A DNA stretch of 64,000 nt from Undibacterium paludis (GCF_022568815.1 NZ_JAKZHX010000006.1:279541-343540), one strand, 5' to 3'. Counted from the first letter of the stretch, positions 1 through 9,650 are shown. Made by a program: numbers and translations. Notes: generated by a model from the sequence alone, not told the origin.

Positions 1-9
1 TGCAGTTGA

Positions 10-46
10 TGTTTCATATTTCACGATGAAACGTCATTATGAAACA
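10..46. promoter_or_regulatory. Putative operator: three copies of a 7-mer upstream of prpB
   Basis: The heptamer GTTTCAT occurs at 11-17 and its reverse complement ATGAAAC at 26-32 and 39-45. Together they make one inverted pair and one direct pair, and the outer copies extend to TGTTTCAT/ATGAAACA. The cluster lies about 100 bp upstream of the sigma-54 promoter at 146-161, the usual distance for an enhancer-binding activator. Propionate operons with such promoters are known to be activated by the sigma-54 activator PrpR. Assignment to PrpR is inference, because no prpR gene lies inside the window; it could lie divergently just upstream. Confidence 0.5.
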
Positions 47-145
47 ATTTTGCTGGTGTGTACAATGATTGTTAAGCTGCTTTGAATGAATAAGTATTTG
101 ATTTATATGGATATCAAGCGTTCACCGGAGGACAGGTGTCGTGGC

Positions 146-161
146 TGGCACGTGTATTGCA
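146..161 (+). promoter_or_regulatory. Sigma-54 (RpoN) promoter of the prp operon
   Basis: The sequence reads TGGCAC, five bases, then TTGCA, an exact match to the -24/-12 consensus TGGCAC-N5-TTGCA/T with correct spacing. The predicted transcript would start near 172, giving a leader of about 30 nt before prpB at 203. Sigma-54 control of propionate catabolism with the activator PrpR is established in enterobacteria. The match here suggests the same logic, with activation by 2-methylcitrate through an upstream activator. Confidence 0.8.
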
Positions 162-202
162 ATGTGACGGGAAAATCTGTTCATTAACCTGAAAGCATAT
201 AT

Positions 203-1093
203 ATGAGTCATCACTCCGCAGGTGCCGCCTTCCGCAAGGCGATGCAGGAAGAATCCCCTTTGCAGGTGGTCGGCGCCATCAATGCCAACCATGCCTTGCT
301 GGCCAAGCGTGCCGGTTTCAAGGCTATTTATCTGTCTGGCGGCGGTGTTGCCGCCGGTTCCCTGGGCTTGCCTGATCTTGGCATTTCCAATCTTGATGAT
401 GTCCTGACCGATGTGCGCCGTATCACCGACGTTTGCGATCTGCCTTTGCTGGTTGATGTAGATACCGGTTTCGGCTCCTCGGCCTTCAATGTTGCCCGTA
501 CGGTCAAATCCATGATCAAGTTCGGCGCAGCCGCCATCCATATCGAAGACCAGGTTGGCGCCAAGCGCTGCGGCCATCGTCCGGGTAAGGAGATTGTCAG
601 CAAGCAGGAAATGGTCGATCGTGTCAAGGCAGCAGTCGACGCCCGTACAGACGATGATTTCGTCATTATGGCGCGCACAGACGCGCTGGCCGTCGAAGGC
701 CTTGAAGCAGCGTTAGACCGCGCCCTGGCCTGCGTCGAAGCAGGTGCCGACATGATCTTTCCTGAAGCGATTACTGAACTGTCCATGTACAAGCAGTTTG
801 CCAATGCGGTCAAAGTACCTATCCTGGCTAATATCACTGAATTTGGGGCGACACCCTTGTATTCGGTGGAAGAGCTGGCTGCCGTCGATGTCGGTCTGGT
901 ACTGTATCCGCTGTCAGCCTTCCGTGCCATGAACAAGGCGGCAGAAAACGTGTATGGCGCCATACGTCGTGATGGCACGCAAAAGAATGTCGTCAACACC
1001 ATGCAGACCCGCATGGAATTGTATGATCGCATCAACTACCATGATTTTGAACAAAAGCTCGATGCCTTGTTCGCACAGCAAAAATCCAAATAA
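203..1093 (+). CDS. prpB: 2-methylisocitrate lyase (PrpB)
   Basis: This 296-residue enzyme is the last step of the methylcitrate cycle, splitting 2-methylisocitrate into pyruvate and succinate in the cytoplasm. It belongs to the isocitrate lyase/PEP mutase superfamily. The signature KRCGH, with the catalytic Cys, is at residues 121-125, and metal- and substrate-binding acidic motifs are visible (VDVDTGFG near 84-91, IHIEDQ near 112-117). Length is normal for PrpB and much shorter than isocitrate lyase AceA. It is first in the operon, directly behind the sigma-54 promoter. The Shine-Dalgarno sequence before the ATG is weak, but the N-terminus fits the family. Confidence 0.95.
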   Translation: MSHHSAGAAFRKAMQEESPLQVVGAINANHALLAKRAGFKAIYLSGGGVAAGSLGLPDLGISNLDDVLTDVRRITDVCDLPLLVDVDTGFGSSAFNVARTVKSMIKFGAAAIHIEDQVGAKRCGHRPGKEIVSKQEMVDRVKAAVDARTDDDFVIMARTDALAVEGLEAALDRALACVEAGADMIFPEAITELSMYKQFANAVKVPILANITEFGATPLYSVEELAAVDVGLVLYPLSAFRAMNKAAENVYGAIRRDGTQKNVVNTMQTRMELYDRINYHDFEQKLDALFAQQKSK

Positions 1094-1190
1094 AAGATCC
1101 GGATAAAGTCCAGGAATAGTCCCGTTTTGCAGTGCAACGTATCCGCAGGCGGGAATCGCAATTATTCAATGTAAGAAAACGGAGAAAAGC

Positions 1191-2339
1191 ATGACTGAAG
1201 CAGTTCCTTTCAAACCAAAAAAATCAGTTGCCCTGTCTGGTGTGACCGCGGGTAACACAGCCTTGTGTACCGTAGGTAAAACCGGCAATGACCTGCATTA
1301 CCGAGGGTACGATATTCTGGACGTGGCAGACGCCTGTGAGTTTGAAGAAATTGCCCATTTGCTGGTACATGGCAAGTTGCCTACCGTAGCCGAACTGCGT
1401 GCTTATAAAAACAAATTGAAAGCCTTGCGCGGCTTGCCTGCCAACGTCAAGGCCGCACTCGAATGGCTGCCTGCCTCATCCCACCCCATGGACGTCATGC
1501 GTACCGGTGTGTCGGTACTCGGCTGTGTGTTGCCGGAAAAAGATGATCACAATACACCAGGTGCACGCGATATCGCGGACCGCCTGATGGCTTCGCTCGG
1601 TTCCATGCTGCTGTATTGGTACCACTACAGCCATAACGGCAAACGCATAGAAACCGAGACTGATGACGACTCCATTGGTGGCCACTTCCTGCATTTGCTG
1701 CATGGTGAAAAACCCAGCGAACTGTGGGAAAAAGCCATGCATACATCACTGATTCTGTATGCCGAACACGAGTTCAATGCGTCCACCTTTACAGGGCGTG
1801 TGATTGCCGGTACGGGTTCTGACATGCATTCCGCGATTACTGGCGCCATCGGCGCCTTGCGCGGTCCCAAGCATGGCGGTGCCAATGAAGTCGCGTTTGA
1901 AATCCAGAAACGTTATGACAATCCTGATGAAGCTGAAGCCGACATCAAAAAGCGCGTGGAAAACAAGGAAGTCGTCATCGGTTTCGGTCATCCCGTGTAC
2001 ACGATTTCTGATCCGCGCAACAAGGTCATCAAGGAAGTGGCACGTACCCTGTCCAAGGATGCCGGCTCCATGAAAATGTTTGATATCGCAGAACGTCTGG
2101 AAACAGTGATGTGGGACATCAAGAAAATGTTCCCCAATCTTGACTGGTTCTCTGCCGTGTCTTATCACATGATGGGGGTACCGACAGCGATGTTTACGCC
2201 ACTGTTCGTGATAGCCCGTACGTCCGGCTGGGCGGCGCACATCATAGAGCAGCGCATAGACAATAAAATCATTCGCCCTAGCGCCAATTATGTCGGCCCC
2301 GAGGATTTGAAATTTGTCCCCTTGAACAAGCGCAAGTAA
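1191..2339 (+). CDS. prpC: 2-methylcitrate synthase (PrpC)
   Basis: This 382-residue citrate-synthase-family enzyme condenses propionyl-CoA with oxaloacetate to 2-methylcitrate. The family motif GFGHPVY, containing a catalytic His, starts near residue 264, and the upstream [22 protein letters not shown] block is typical of methylcitrate synthases. A GGAG Shine-Dalgarno sequence stands 5 nt before the ATG. It is second in the operon, 97 bp after prpB. The short, type II-like length and its place between prpB and acnD separate it from the housekeeping citrate synthase. Confidence 0.94.
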   Translation: MTEAVPFKPKKSVALSGVTAGNTALCTVGKTGNDLHYRGYDILDVADACEFEEIAHLLVHGKLPTVAELRAYKNKLKALRGLPANVKAALEWLPASSHPMDVMRTGVSVLGCVLPEKDDHNTPGARDIADRLMASLGSMLLYWYHYSHNGKRIETETDDDSIGGHFLHLLHGEKPSELWEKAMHTSLILYAEHEFNASTFTGRVIAGTGSDMHSAITGAIGALRGPKHGGANEVAFEIQKRYDNPDEAEADIKKRVENKEVVIGFGHPVYTISDPRNKVIKEVARTLSKDAGSMKMFDIAERLETVMWDIKKMFPNLDWFSAVSYHMMGVPTAMFTPLFVIARTSGWAAHIIEQRIDNKIIRPSANYVGPEDLKFVPLNKRK

Positions 2340-2361
2340 ATCAACCTGGAAGGCCAGTGAT

Positions 2362-2841
2362 ATGAAAGTGCAGGCAGATCTGTCCAAACTGAGTATCAGG
2401 CGTGCCGTCAAGGCAGATTTGCCACGTCTGCTGGAATTGATAGCCGATGACGACCTTGGCAAGAACCGTGAAGGCGTAGGTTCTGACGAAGCCTGTTATG
2501 TTGAAGCCTTTGATCGCATCAGTGCGGATAGTAATCAGTTCCTGATGGTTGCTGAAATGGATGGCCGCATCATCGCCATGCAGCAAGTGACCTTCATCCC
2601 CGGCCTTTCACGCAAGGGGGCAACCCGCGCCATGATAGAAAGCGTGCGGGTTGACGGTTATCTGCGCGGTCAGGGTATAGGTCACTGGTTCATACAGCAG
2701 GCCGTGCAACTGGCGCGTGAGCGTGGTTGCAAGTTGGTGCAGTTGACCAGCGACAAAAAACGCATACAGGCACACAGGTTCTACGGCAGCATGGGTTTTG
2801 TTGCCTCGCATGAGGGTTTCAAGTTGCAGCTCGAGAATTGA
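2362..2841 (+). CDS. GNAT-family N-acetyltransferase embedded in the prp operon
   Basis: This 159-residue protein shows the GNAT fold: a beta-strand/N-terminal helix, the core strand FLMVAEMDGRIIAMQQVTFI, an acetyl-CoA pyrophosphate-binding loop VDGYLRGQGIGHWF (Q/RxxGxG/A type, near residues 97-110) and a C-terminal RFYGSMGF motif. The substrate is unknown. It starts 22 bp after prpC and precedes acnD, so it is almost certainly cotranscribed. An acetyltransferase here could modify PrpE, since acyl-CoA synthetases of that type are commonly controlled by acetylation of the conserved C-terminal Lys. That link is inference; a small-molecule substrate is equally possible. Confidence 0.85.
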   Translation: MKVQADLSKLSIRRAVKADLPRLLELIADDDLGKNREGVGSDEACYVEAFDRISADSNQFLMVAEMDGRIIAMQQVTFIPGLSRKGATRAMIESVRVDGYLRGQGIGHWFIQQAVQLARERGCKLVQLTSDKKRIQAHRFYGSMGFVASHEGFKLQLEN

Positions 2842-2919
2842 ATCGCCAGTTCTGAATCTCAATCGTACTCATCCCGTGAAGAGTACAAAATCTACCATAT
2901 ACTTATTTAGTCAACAGTC

Positions 2920-5514
2920 ATGAACATCCAATACCGCAAATCCTTACCAGGCACCAGGCTCGATTACTTTGACACCCGTGCGGCTGTTGATGCGATTGCA
3001 CCAGGCGCCTATGACAAGTTGCCTTACACCTCACGTGTGCTGGCAGAGAATCTGGTACGTCGCTGTGACCCTGCGACGCTGACAGATTCTCTCAAACAAT
3101 TAATAGAACGCAAACGTGACCTCGATTTTCCATGGTTTCCGGCGCGTGTGGTTTGTCATGATATCCTGGGCCAGACTGCCCTGGTAGACCTGGCTGGTTT
3201 GCGTGATGCCATCGCCTTGCAGGGGGGGGATCCGGCGCTGGTCAATCCTGTGGTGCCGACCCAACTGGTTGTTGACCATTCGCTGGCAGTCGAATGCGGC
3301 GGTTTTGATCCGGATGCTTTTGAAAAAAATCGCCAAATCGAAGACAGGCGCAATGAAGACCGCTTTGATTTCATCAACTGGACCAAGAAAGCTTTCAAGA
3401 ATGTTGATGTGATCCCGCCGGGGAATGGCATCCTGCATCAGATCAATCTGGAACGCATGTCACCTGTGGTGCAGGTGACCGATGGCGTTGCTTACCCTGA
3501 TACCCTGGTTGGTACCGACAGCCATACACCTATGGTTGATGCGCTTGGCGTCATTGCGATAGGTGTGGGCGGGCTGGAGGCCGAGAGCGTTATGCTCGGT
3601 CGTGCATCGTGGATGCGCCTGCCAGACATCATCGGTGTCGAACTGACAGGCAAGCCGCAAGAAGGTATTACGGCAACCGATACTGTGTTGGCCTTGACTG
3701 AATTCCTTCGCAACCAAAAAGTCGTTTCATCCTATCTGGAATTTTATGGTGAAGGAGCTTCTCACCTTACTCTGGGCGATCGCGCCACGATCTCGAATAT
3801 GGCGCCAGAGTTTGGCTCGACTGCGGCCATGTTCTACATTGATGAGCAAACCATCAAATACCTGAAATTGACTGGCCGTGATGATGAACTGGTGGCGTTG
3901 GTAGAAACCTATGCCAAAGAAACTGGCCTGTGGGCAGACACGTTGAAGAATGCTGAATACGAGCGTGTGCTGAAGTTTAATCTGTCTTCCGTTGTGCGCA
4001 ATATTGCCGGTCCGTCCAATCCTCATAAACGCGTACCAACATCGGAACTGGCGGCGCGCGGCATCAGTGGCAAAGTTGAAGATGTACCTGGCCTGATGCC
4101 GGACGGTGCAGTGATTATTGCTGCCATCACCAGTTGCACCAACACCAATAATCCGCGCAACATGATTGCCGCCGGTCTGCTGGCGCGCAATGCCAACAAG
4201 CTGGGCCTGACCCGCAAACCCTGGGTGAAAAGTTCCCTGGCGCCAGGTTCCAAGGCCGTGACCCTTTATCTGGAAGAAGCCAAACTGATGCCAGAACTGG
4301 AACAGCTCGGTTTTGGTGTGGTGGCCTATGCCTGCACCTCATGCAATGGCATGTCAGGTGCACTTGATCCGGTCATCCAGAAAGAAGTAATAGAGCGCGA
4401 TCTGTATGCGACAGCGGTCTTGTCCGGCAACCGTAACTTTGATGGCCGCATCCATCCTTATGCCAAACAGGCTTTCCTGGCGTCACCACCCTTGGTGGTG
4501 GCTTATGCTATCGCCGGAACGATACGCTTTGATATAGAGAAAGATGTATTGGGCACTGATGCAGCAGGCAAGCCAGTGACACTCAAGGATATCTGGCCAA
4601 GCGATGCGGAAATTGATGCCGTGATAGCCAACAGCGTCAAGCCTGAGCAGTTTCGCAAGGTATATATCCCCATGTTTGCCAAACAGGCTGATGATGGCGG
4701 GCAGGTCAGCCCGCTGTATGACTGGCGCCCGCAAACCACCTATATCCGCCGACCGCCCTATTGGGAGGGCGCACTGGCAGGCGAACGCACCATGAAGGGC
4801 ATGCGCGCCCTGGCCGTGCTTGGCGACAATATCACGACAGACCATTTGTCGCCGTCGAATGCCATCATGCTCGACAGCGCTGCCGGCGAATACCTGGCCA
4901 AGATGGGCCTGCCTGAAGAAGATTTCAATTCTTATGCGACCCACCGTGGCGATCATTTGACAGCACAACGGGCCACCTTCGCCAATCCAACACTAAAAAA
5001 TGAAATGGTCGTTGTTGATGGCAAGGTCAAGGCCGGCTCACTGGCGCGCATCGAACCGGAAGGAAAGATCACCCGCATGTGGGAAGCCATAGAAACCTAT
5101 ATGGAACGCAAACAGCCGTTGATCATCATTGCCGGTGCCGATTATGGTCAGGGCTCTTCGCGTGACTGGGCTGCCAAGGGTGTACGCCTGGCTGGTGTGG
5201 AAGCCATCGTTGCCGAGGGCTTTGAACGCATACACCGTACCAACCTGGTTGGCATGGGTGTGTTGCCACTGGAGTTCAAGCCTGGCGTCACTCGTTTGAG
5301 CCTGGGTATTGATGGCACTGAGACCTTTGACGTCATCGGTGAGCGCACACCTAGGGCGACGCTGACCCTGCTCATCCATCGCAAAAATGGTGAGCTTGTT
5401 GACGTGCCGGTGACATGCAGGCTCGATACGGCAGAAGAAGTATCGATCTATGAAGCTGGGGGCGTCTTGCAGCGTTTTGCCCAGGATTTCCTGGAGTCTG
5501 CCAAGGCAGCCTGA
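2920..5514 (+). CDS. acnD: Fe/S-dependent 2-methylisocitrate dehydratase (AcnD)
   Basis: This 864-residue aconitase-superfamily protein dehydrates 2-methylcitrate to 2-methylaconitate. It works with PrpF in place of the iron-sulfur-independent PrpD, and no prpD is present here. The three [4Fe-4S] ligands are Cys406 (TSCTNTNN) and Cys472/Cys475 (ACTSCNG). The swivel-domain motif near residue 745 (GADYGQGSSRDWAAKG) is intact. Length and neighbours (prpC upstream, prpF downstream) distinguish it from AcnA. No clear Shine-Dalgarno sequence precedes the ATG. A run of eight G residues at 3222-3229 lies inside the frame, encoding part of QGGDP. Confidence 0.95.
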   Translation: MNIQYRKSLPGTRLDYFDTRAAVDAIAPGAYDKLPYTSRVLAENLVRRCDPATLTDSLKQLIERKRDLDFPWFPARVVCHDILGQTALVDLAGLRDAIALQGGDPALVNPVVPTQLVVDHSLAVECGGFDPDAFEKNRQIEDRRNEDRFDFINWTKKAFKNVDVIPPGNGILHQINLERMSPVVQVTDGVAYPDTLVGTDSHTPMVDALGVIAIGVGGLEAESVMLGRASWMRLPDIIGVELTGKPQEGITATDTVLALTEFLRNQKVVSSYLEFYGEGASHLTLGDRATISNMAPEFGSTAAMFYIDEQTIKYLKLTGRDDELVALVETYAKETGLWADTLKNAEYERVLKFNLSSVVRNIAGPSNPHKRVPTSELAARGISGKVEDVPGLMPDGAVIIAAITSCTNTNNPRNMIAAGLLARNANKLGLTRKPWVKSSLAPGSKAVTLYLEEAKLMPELEQLGFGVVAYACTSCNGMSGALDPVIQKEVIERDLYATAVLSGNRNFDGRIHPYAKQAFLASPPLVVAYAIAGTIRFDIEKDVLGTDAAGKPVTLKDIWPSDAEIDAVIANSVKPEQFRKVYIPMFAKQADDGGQVSPLYDWRPQTTYIRRPPYWEGALAGERTMKGMRALAVLGDNITTDHLSPSNAIMLDSAAGEYLAKMGLPEEDFNSYATHRGDHLTAQRATFANPTLKNEMVVVDGKVKAGSLARIEPEGKITRMWEAIETYMERKQPLIIIAGADYGQGSSRDWAAKGVRLAGVEAIVAEGFERIHRTNLVGMGVLPLEFKPGVTRLSLGIDGTETFDVIGERTPRATLTLLIHRKNGELVDVPVTCRLDTAEEVSIYEAGGVLQRFAQDFLESAKAA

Positions 5515-5638
5515 GTGGCATTTTCCCCAGAGATTGGGGCGTAAAGTGGGGGGGGGCTGGCGTCTGTACTCGCATGACTGGCGATCAGTTTTCCCCCTCT
5601 GAAAATCATGTCCGGTATCAATCATAAAGAACATATTC

Positions 5639-6829
5639 ATGGCACATCAACCCCAAATCAAAATCCCTGCAACCTATATGCGTGGTGGTACCAGCAAGGG
5701 TGTGTTTTTCAGTCTGGCAGACTTGCCCGCGGCAGCGCAAGTGCCAGGCGCTGCGCGTGACGCCTTGTTGTTGCGCGTGATTGGCAGCCCTGATCCCTAT
5801 GGCAAACAAATCGACGGCATGGGAGGTGCGACGTCGAGTACCAGCAAGACGGTCATCCTGTCCAAGAGCAGCAGGCCCGATCACGATGTGGATTACCTGT
5901 TTGGCCAGGTCGCCATTGATAAAGCCTTTGTGGACTGGAGCGGCAATTGCGGCAATCTGTCTGCAGCGGTCGGCGCATTCGCCATCAGTAGCGGTTTGAT
6001 CGACGCAGACCGGGTTCCGCAAAACGGCATGGCGACCGTACGTGTCTGGCAGGCAAATATCGGCAAGACCATCATTGCCCATGTGCCCATGACGAATGGG
6101 GCTGTACAGGAAACCGGCGATTTTGAACTCGACGGCGTGACTTTTCCGGCAGGAGAAGTTCAGCTCGAATTCATGGACCCGGCTGCGGATGAAGAGGGCG
6201 CAGGTGGATCGATGTTTCCCACCGGTAATCTGGTGGATGAGCTTGAGGTGCCAGGTATAGGCGTCTTGAAAGCCACCATGATCAATGCCGGTATTCCGAC
6301 CATCTTTGTCAATGCCGATGCCATAGGCTACACCGGTACCGAATTGCAGGATGCCGTCAATGGCGACAGCAAGGCGCTTGCCATGTTTGAAACCATACGT
6401 GCCCATGGAGCAGTGCGCATGGGCTTGATCAAGGACATTGCAGAGGCTGCAAATCGCCAGCACACACCCAAGGTAGCTTTTGTCGCCAGGCCGGCTGACT
6501 ATGTGTCTTCCAGCGGCAAGCAGGTCAGGGCTGCTGAAATTGACTTGCTGGTACGCGCGCTATCCATGGGCAAGTTGCATCATGCCATGATGGGTACGGC
6601 TGCAGTCGCCATAGGTACCGCTGCCGCTATACCCGACACCCTGGTCAACATCGCAGCGGGTGGTGGTGCACGCAATGCCGTACGTTTTGGTCATCCTTCC
6701 GGCACCTTGCGAGTTGGTGCAGAAGCTGTGCAAACCCAGGGTGAGTGGAGTGTCACCAAGGCAGTCATGAGCCGTAGCGCACGTGTACTGATGGAAGGCT
6801 GGGTACGTGTGCCGGGAGACGCATTCTGA
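5639..6829 (+). CDS. prpF: 2-methylaconitate cis-trans isomerase (PrpF)
   Basis: This 396-residue protein belongs to the PrpF family, a diaminopimelate-epimerase-like fold. It isomerises the 2-methylaconitate made by AcnD so that an aconitase can hydrate it to 2-methylisocitrate. Visible family blocks are the N-terminal YMRGGTSKGVFF (near residues 13-24), SGNCGNLSAAVGAFA (near 101-115) and AAGGGARNAVRFGHPSG (near 340-356). It follows acnD by 124 bp, in a spacer that carries a run of nine G residues. AcnD plus PrpF together form the second route through the methylcitrate cycle. Confidence 0.95.
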   Translation: MAHQPQIKIPATYMRGGTSKGVFFSLADLPAAAQVPGAARDALLLRVIGSPDPYGKQIDGMGGATSSTSKTVILSKSSRPDHDVDYLFGQVAIDKAFVDWSGNCGNLSAAVGAFAISSGLIDADRVPQNGMATVRVWQANIGKTIIAHVPMTNGAVQETGDFELDGVTFPAGEVQLEFMDPAADEEGAGGSMFPTGNLVDELEVPGIGVLKATMINAGIPTIFVNADAIGYTGTELQDAVNGDSKALAMFETIRAHGAVRMGLIKDIAEAANRQHTPKVAFVARPADYVSSSGKQVRAAEIDLLVRALSMGKLHHAMMGTAAVAIGTAAAIPDTLVNIAAGGGARNAVRFGHPSGTLRVGAEAVQTQGEWSVTKAVMSRSARVLMEGWVRVPGDAF

Positions 6830-6890
6830 TCCCTATGCCATAAAAAACAGCGGCAAGTTTAAGCGACAAATAATTCAGTCATAGTTTCAA

Positions 6891-6912
6891 TGCATGCAGC
6901 CAGCTGCATGCA
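6891..6912. repeat. Perfect 10-bp inverted repeat between prpF and the next gene
   Basis: TGCATGCAGC at 6891-6900 is separated by CA from its exact reverse complement at 6903-6912. It lies 40 bp before the start of the membrane-protein gene at 6952. It could be a hairpin in the polycistronic mRNA or a protein operator. No U-tract follows, so it is not a standard terminator. What binds it cannot be told from the sequence. Confidence 0.5.
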
Positions 6913-6951
6913 GGGGGAGCTTTTACACAAAAATCTGGGGCAGGAAAATCC

Positions 6952-7671
6952 ATGTGGTACAGCATCGCAGGAAGTCTCAATTCCATCTTCATTGTTGTCA
7001 GCCTGCTTGGCATCTGGTCACAGATCAAACTGGTCAATGACAGAAAGAAAAATTATTTGCAGGCGGCGCACGGTACCAGGTCAGACAGGCCGACAGATGT
7101 ATTGTCCCTGAACCAGTTCACAGTCAGCTTTCTCGCTTACTGGTCGTTCTTTGTCTATGGTTATTCGATAAGACCTTTCAATCATTTCATTGTGTGGCCG
7201 CGCATGATTGCGGCACTGTTGATACTCAGACTACTATGGGAAATGTACGCCGACCGTAAGACCTTGGCGTCGCGTCTGGTTTTTATCATGGCAGGTGTGT
7301 TGATGAACCTTGGCGTGCTGGGACTTGTATTGGGTAACACGTTTGTCGATGAGGGCAGGCTGGTATCACAAGCTTTGATCGTCATCATTACCCTGTTCCT
7401 GGCGCAAGGCTATGTTCATCAGATCAGCCTGATTGTGGCTTCTGGCAAGACAGGTGCCGTGTCACTGAAAATGAGCCAGTTTATTCTGGCAATGGATGTG
7501 ACCACCATATTATTTGCCTTTGTCATGGGCTTGCAGGCCGGCTGGCCTTTGTTATTTCTGGCCACGGTCAGCGCGATCACCAAACTTGCCATCATGTGGC
7601 TGTTTGTCTGGGTCAGGCGCAGTCCGGTGGCAGCACAAAGAAGAAATGCCATGGCGGAATTGGTAGCATAG
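6952..7671 (+). CDS. Predicted multi-pass inner-membrane protein, unknown function
   Basis: This 239-residue protein has about six to seven hydrophobic segments, starting with one at residues 5-22 and continuing through residue 228. The order of a short loop, IWSQIKLVNDRK and paired helices loosely resembles PQ-loop/SWEET-type transporters, but I cannot assign it. AGGAAAA lies upstream of the ATG as a good ribosome site. It sits between prpF and prpE in the same direction, so a role in propionate or short-chain acid uptake is plausible but unproven. Confidence 0.7.
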   Translation: MWYSIAGSLNSIFIVVSLLGIWSQIKLVNDRKKNYLQAAHGTRSDRPTDVLSLNQFTVSFLAYWSFFVYGYSIRPFNHFIVWPRMIAALLILRLLWEMYADRKTLASRLVFIMAGVLMNLGVLGLVLGNTFVDEGRLVSQALIVIITLFLAQGYVHQISLIVASGKTGAVSLKMSQFILAMDVTTILFAFVMGLQAGWPLLFLATVSAITKLAIMWLFVWVRRSPVAAQRRNAMAELVA

Positions 7672-7710
7672 TTTTCAGAATCTGGTAATACCACAACCTC
7701 AGGAGACAGC

Positions 7711-9600
7711 ATGAAATACGCAGCGTTTTATCAGGAATCGATACAGAATCCGCAAAGGTTCTGGGCCAGGGAATCCAGCCTGATTGACTGGCATAAACCT
7801 TATGAGCAGGTGCTGGATCACAGCAGACCACCCTTTGCCAGATGGTTTGTCGGCGGCGAGACCAATCTTTGTCACAATGCCATAGACAGGTGGTTGCCGA
7901 CGAGGGCTGATCAGCCTGCCCTTATTGCCATTTCTACCGAAACCAATACCGAAAAAACCTATAGCTTTGCAGAGCTGCATGTCGAGGTGCAGCGCATGGC
8001 TGCCATCATGCTGGACCTGGGTGTCAGGCAGGGTGACCGGGTGCTCATCTATATGCCCATGGTGGCCGAAGCGGCCTTTGCCATGCTGGCCTGCGCCCGC
8101 ATTGGTGCTGTCCATTCCGTGGTATTTGGCGGCTTCGCTTCCAAGAGTCTGGCAACCCGTATAGATGACGCCAGGCCGGTACTGGTGGTGTCTGCTGATG
8201 CCGGCATGCGCGGTGGCAAGGCGGTGCCGTATAAACCTCTGCTGGATGAAGCGATACAATTGGCCGGCCATCAGCCCAGGCATGTCCTGCTGGTTGATCG
8301 CGGTCTTGACAGCATGAACCTGGTTGAGGGGCGTGACGTCGATTATGCGACGGCCAGGGCGCAGCATATTGATGCACGGGTCCCGGTAACGTGGCTGGAA
8401 TCAAATGCGATATCCTATGTGCTATACACGTCGGGCACGACGGGCAAGCCCAAAGGTGTGCAGCGCGATGTCGGTGGCTATGCTGTGGCGCTGGCATCAT
8501 CGATGAAACATATCTTCTGTGGCCAGCCTGGCGAGACTTACTTTGCCACGTCTGACATAGGCTGGGTGGTCGGTCATTCATACATTGTCTATGGACCTCT
8601 GATTGCCGGCATGGCGACCATCATGTACGAAGGGACACCCATACGACCAGACGCCGGTATCTGGTGGAGTATCGTCGAAAAGTACAAGGTCACACGCATG
8701 TTCTCGGCGCCAACTGCAGTGCGGGTCTTGAAAAAACATCCACCTGAGCTGATGCGCAAGTATGACCTGTCGTCACTGAAAACCTTGTACCTGGCCGGTG
8801 AGCCACTTGATGAAACGACATCAAGCTGGATTGCCAGTGAACTCGGCGTGCCGATTGTTGATAATTACTGGCAGACCGAAACCGGCTGGCCGATTCTGTC
8901 TGTCGCGCGCGGCGTGGAAAACACCGCCAGCCGCCTGGGGAGCCCGGGTATTGCCATGTATGGTTATGATGTGCGCGTCATCAATGAAAGCACAGGCGCA
9001 GAATGTGGCACCAACGAAAAAGGTGTTGTCGCCATCAAAGGCCCGCTGCCACCGGGCTGCATGCAAACAGTGTACGGTGATGATGCCCGCTTTGTCAGCA
9101 CTTACTGGTCCAATTTCGCCCATGATCAACTGTACTCCACCTTTGACTGGGGGATCAGGGATGCCGATGGCTATTACTTCATTCTTGGCCGTACCGATGA
9201 CGTGATCAACGTGGCGGGGCATCGTCTGGGCACGCGGGAAATAGAAGAAAGTATCTCCAGTCACCCGCAGATATCTGAAGTAGCTGTGGTCGGTGTCGAA
9301 GACAAGCTCAAGGGACAGGTAGCGGTCGCTTTTGCGATAGTGAAAAATCCTGACCTCATAGCCACAGGCGAGCAAAAGCTGACGCTGGAAGGCGAAGTGA
9401 TGGCTGTCGTCGATAAGCAATTAGGTGCTGTTGCCAGGCCGGCACGCATTCATTTTGTCAGCACGCTGCCGAAAACCCGTTCAGGCAAACTCCTGCGTCG
9501 TTCGATACAGGCTATTTGCGAGGGCAGGGACGCCGGGGATCTGACAACAATAGAGGACCCAGCGTCTTTGCAGCAAATCAAGGCCGCATTAGCTGGGTGA
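7711..9600 (+). CDS. prpE: Propionyl-CoA synthetase (PrpE)
   Basis: This 629-residue AMP-forming acyl-CoA synthetase activates propionate to propionyl-CoA, feeding PrpC. The phosphate-binding P-loop-like motif YTSGTTGKPKG is at residues 239-249. The C-terminal PKTRSGKLLRR contains the catalytic Lys593, the residue that acetylation silences in acetyl- and propionyl-CoA synthetases. AGGAG precedes the ATG by 5 nt. It is the last gene of the operon and is followed by a strong hairpin terminator shared with the convergent gene. Acetyl-CoA synthetase is the alternative, but the prp context favours PrpE. Confidence 0.93.
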   Translation: MKYAAFYQESIQNPQRFWARESSLIDWHKPYEQVLDHSRPPFARWFVGGETNLCHNAIDRWLPTRADQPALIAISTETNTEKTYSFAELHVEVQRMAAIMLDLGVRQGDRVLIYMPMVAEAAFAMLACARIGAVHSVVFGGFASKSLATRIDDARPVLVVSADAGMRGGKAVPYKPLLDEAIQLAGHQPRHVLLVDRGLDSMNLVEGRDVDYATARAQHIDARVPVTWLESNAISYVLYTSGTTGKPKGVQRDVGGYAVALASSMKHIFCGQPGETYFATSDIGWVVGHSYIVYGPLIAGMATIMYEGTPIRPDAGIWWSIVEKYKVTRMFSAPTAVRVLKKHPPELMRKYDLSSLKTLYLAGEPLDETTSSWIASELGVPIVDNYWQTETGWPILSVARGVENTASRLGSPGIAMYGYDVRVINESTGAECGTNEKGVVAIKGPLPPGCMQTVYGDDARFVSTYWSNFAHDQLYSTFDWGIRDADGYYFILGRTDDVINVAGHRLGTREIEESISSHPQISEVAVVGVEDKLKGQVAVAFAIVKNPDLIATGEQKLTLEGEVMAVVDKQLGAVARPARIHFVSTLPKTRSGKLLRRSIQAICEGRDAGDLTTIEDPASLQQIKAALAG

Positions 9601-9619
9601 GGGTATGTACTTGAAAGAT

Positions 9620-9650
9620 AAAGAAAAGGGCTTGCCAAGCCCCTTTCTTT
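9620..9650. terminator. Bidirectional rho-independent terminator between prpE and the HDOD gene
   Basis: A 15-bp stem (9620-9634 with 9636-9650, one mismatch) has A-rich and T-rich flanks on both sides, so it can end transcription from both strands. It lies between two convergent genes. Confidence 0.8.
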
